NCBI GenBank assembly: GCA_031177845.1
Contig: JAPSGG010000111.1
Coordinates: 1 to 5,991, forward strand
Length of the DNA stretch: 5,991 bases
Direction: 5' to 3'
Origin: Chromatiales bacterium
GTDB lineage: Bacteria > Pseudomonadota > Gammaproteobacteria > JACCYU01
A program made the translations under genes and the position numbers. Below, one piece after another: positions 5,681 through 5,991 of the stretch. The first letter of the stretch is position 1; each line of letters begins with the position of its first letter. The notes beneath the pieces were generated by a model. It saw nothing but the letters and a program-made list of their open reading frames with translations. It ran no database searches and was not told the DNA's origin.

Positions 5681-5991
5681 CTGATTTGTCTATAAATTCC
5701 CGCATTCGCTCTTCTCTGAATCCCTCCGATGGGACACTGGTGGGACACTTCTCCACAACATCCGGTAACAAGAATGCAGTTCTCGGGTCCCGCTGGCGCC
5801 GGTGTGGATTGTTAAATGGTCTCAGCATGCCGCGCGGTGCGTGGTACTTTTCCGCTCTAAAGAGGGAGTATGCGCTACCGCGCATCTTCCTCTTTGCCAC
5901 GTATGACTGTGCAAAGCGGCCCTCTCGGTTTCACATTTGCGCTTCCGCGCAGCATGCACTCTGCCTTGGCCATCAATAGGTTGCATCGAGG
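5681..5991. other. 311 bp downstream of tRNA-Gly without a recognisable gene
   Basis: All frames on both strands either contain stops or give proteins I do not recognise. The open frames that cross this region also run through the tRNA and look accidental. No T-rich hairpin terminator is evident after the tRNA. The one ordered feature is the direct repeat at 5730-5748. The stretch may be the start of an integrated element or simply intergenic DNA. Confidence 0.5.
5730..5748 (+). repeat. direct repeat of TGGGACAC near the tRNA-Gly 3' end
   Basis: TGGGACAC occurs at 5730-5737 and 5741-5748, an 11-bp period equal to about one helical turn, 50 bp past the tRNA. Short direct repeats of this kind near a tRNA resemble arm-type sites bound by tyrosine integrases of integrated elements. 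No integrase is in view, so this is only a suggestion. Confidence 0.4.

Noticed and set aside
5568..5900. 110-residue minus-strand reading frame running through the tRNA
   Set aside because: Its tail (MGIEPTSSAWEAEVLPLN...) is the antisense translation of the tRNA-Gly, a well-known false protein call. The rest matches nothing I recognise.
5653..5979. 108-residue plus-strand reading frame downstream of the tRNA
   Set aside because: It begins inside the T arm of the tRNA (MGSIPITRS is translated tRNA), has no ribosome binding site and no recognisable family.

Overview
The window looks like a core chromosomal segment of a chemolithoautotrophic or photoautotrophic proteobacterium, most probably gammaproteobacterial. 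The evidence is a class I (bacterial-type) phosphoribulokinase, a SulP anion transporter, and the thiS-thiG-trmB gene order, which is familiar from Pseudomonas and sulfur-oxidising Gammaproteobacteria. Base composition is moderately GC-rich. No species can be named from the sequence alone.

Layout. Positions 1-303 (+) hold the end of a gene encoding a small cytochrome b5-like domain. Its reading frame appears broken near position 90-100, and both usual haem-ligand histidines seem to be missing. Positions 304-529 contain nothing I recognise. Phosphoribulokinase (530-1405, -) and a SulP transporter with a STAS domain (1605-3389, +) are divergently transcribed from a 199-bp interval. That interval carries a perfect 17-bp tandem duplication beside a plausible phosphoribulokinase promoter. 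The gap 3390-3584 between the convergent SulP and trmB genes is filled by a highly palindromic, MITE-like repeat. A minus-strand cluster follows, in transcription order thiS (5305-5532), thiG (4350-5153) and trmB (3585-4271). The thiS-thiG and thiG-trmB gaps both hold inverted repeats. A complete tRNA-Gly(CCC) with encoded CCA lies at 5607-5680 (+), divergent from thiS. The last 311 bp carry no recognisable gene, only a short direct repeat of TGGGACAC.

How the genes fit together. Phosphoribulokinase makes ribulose-1,5-bisphosphate for Rubisco, so carbon fixation by the Calvin-Benson cycle is inferred. The divergent SulP protein could supply bicarbonate or move sulfate; the sequence does not decide. 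ThiS (sulfur carrier) and ThiG (thiazole synthase) act together to make the thiazole half of thiamine. TrmB makes m7G46 in tRNA and is probably a passenger in the thi transcript. No complete novel system is evident. The most unusual items are the broken b5-like gene, the phosphoribulokinase promoter duplication and the palindromic intergenic elements.
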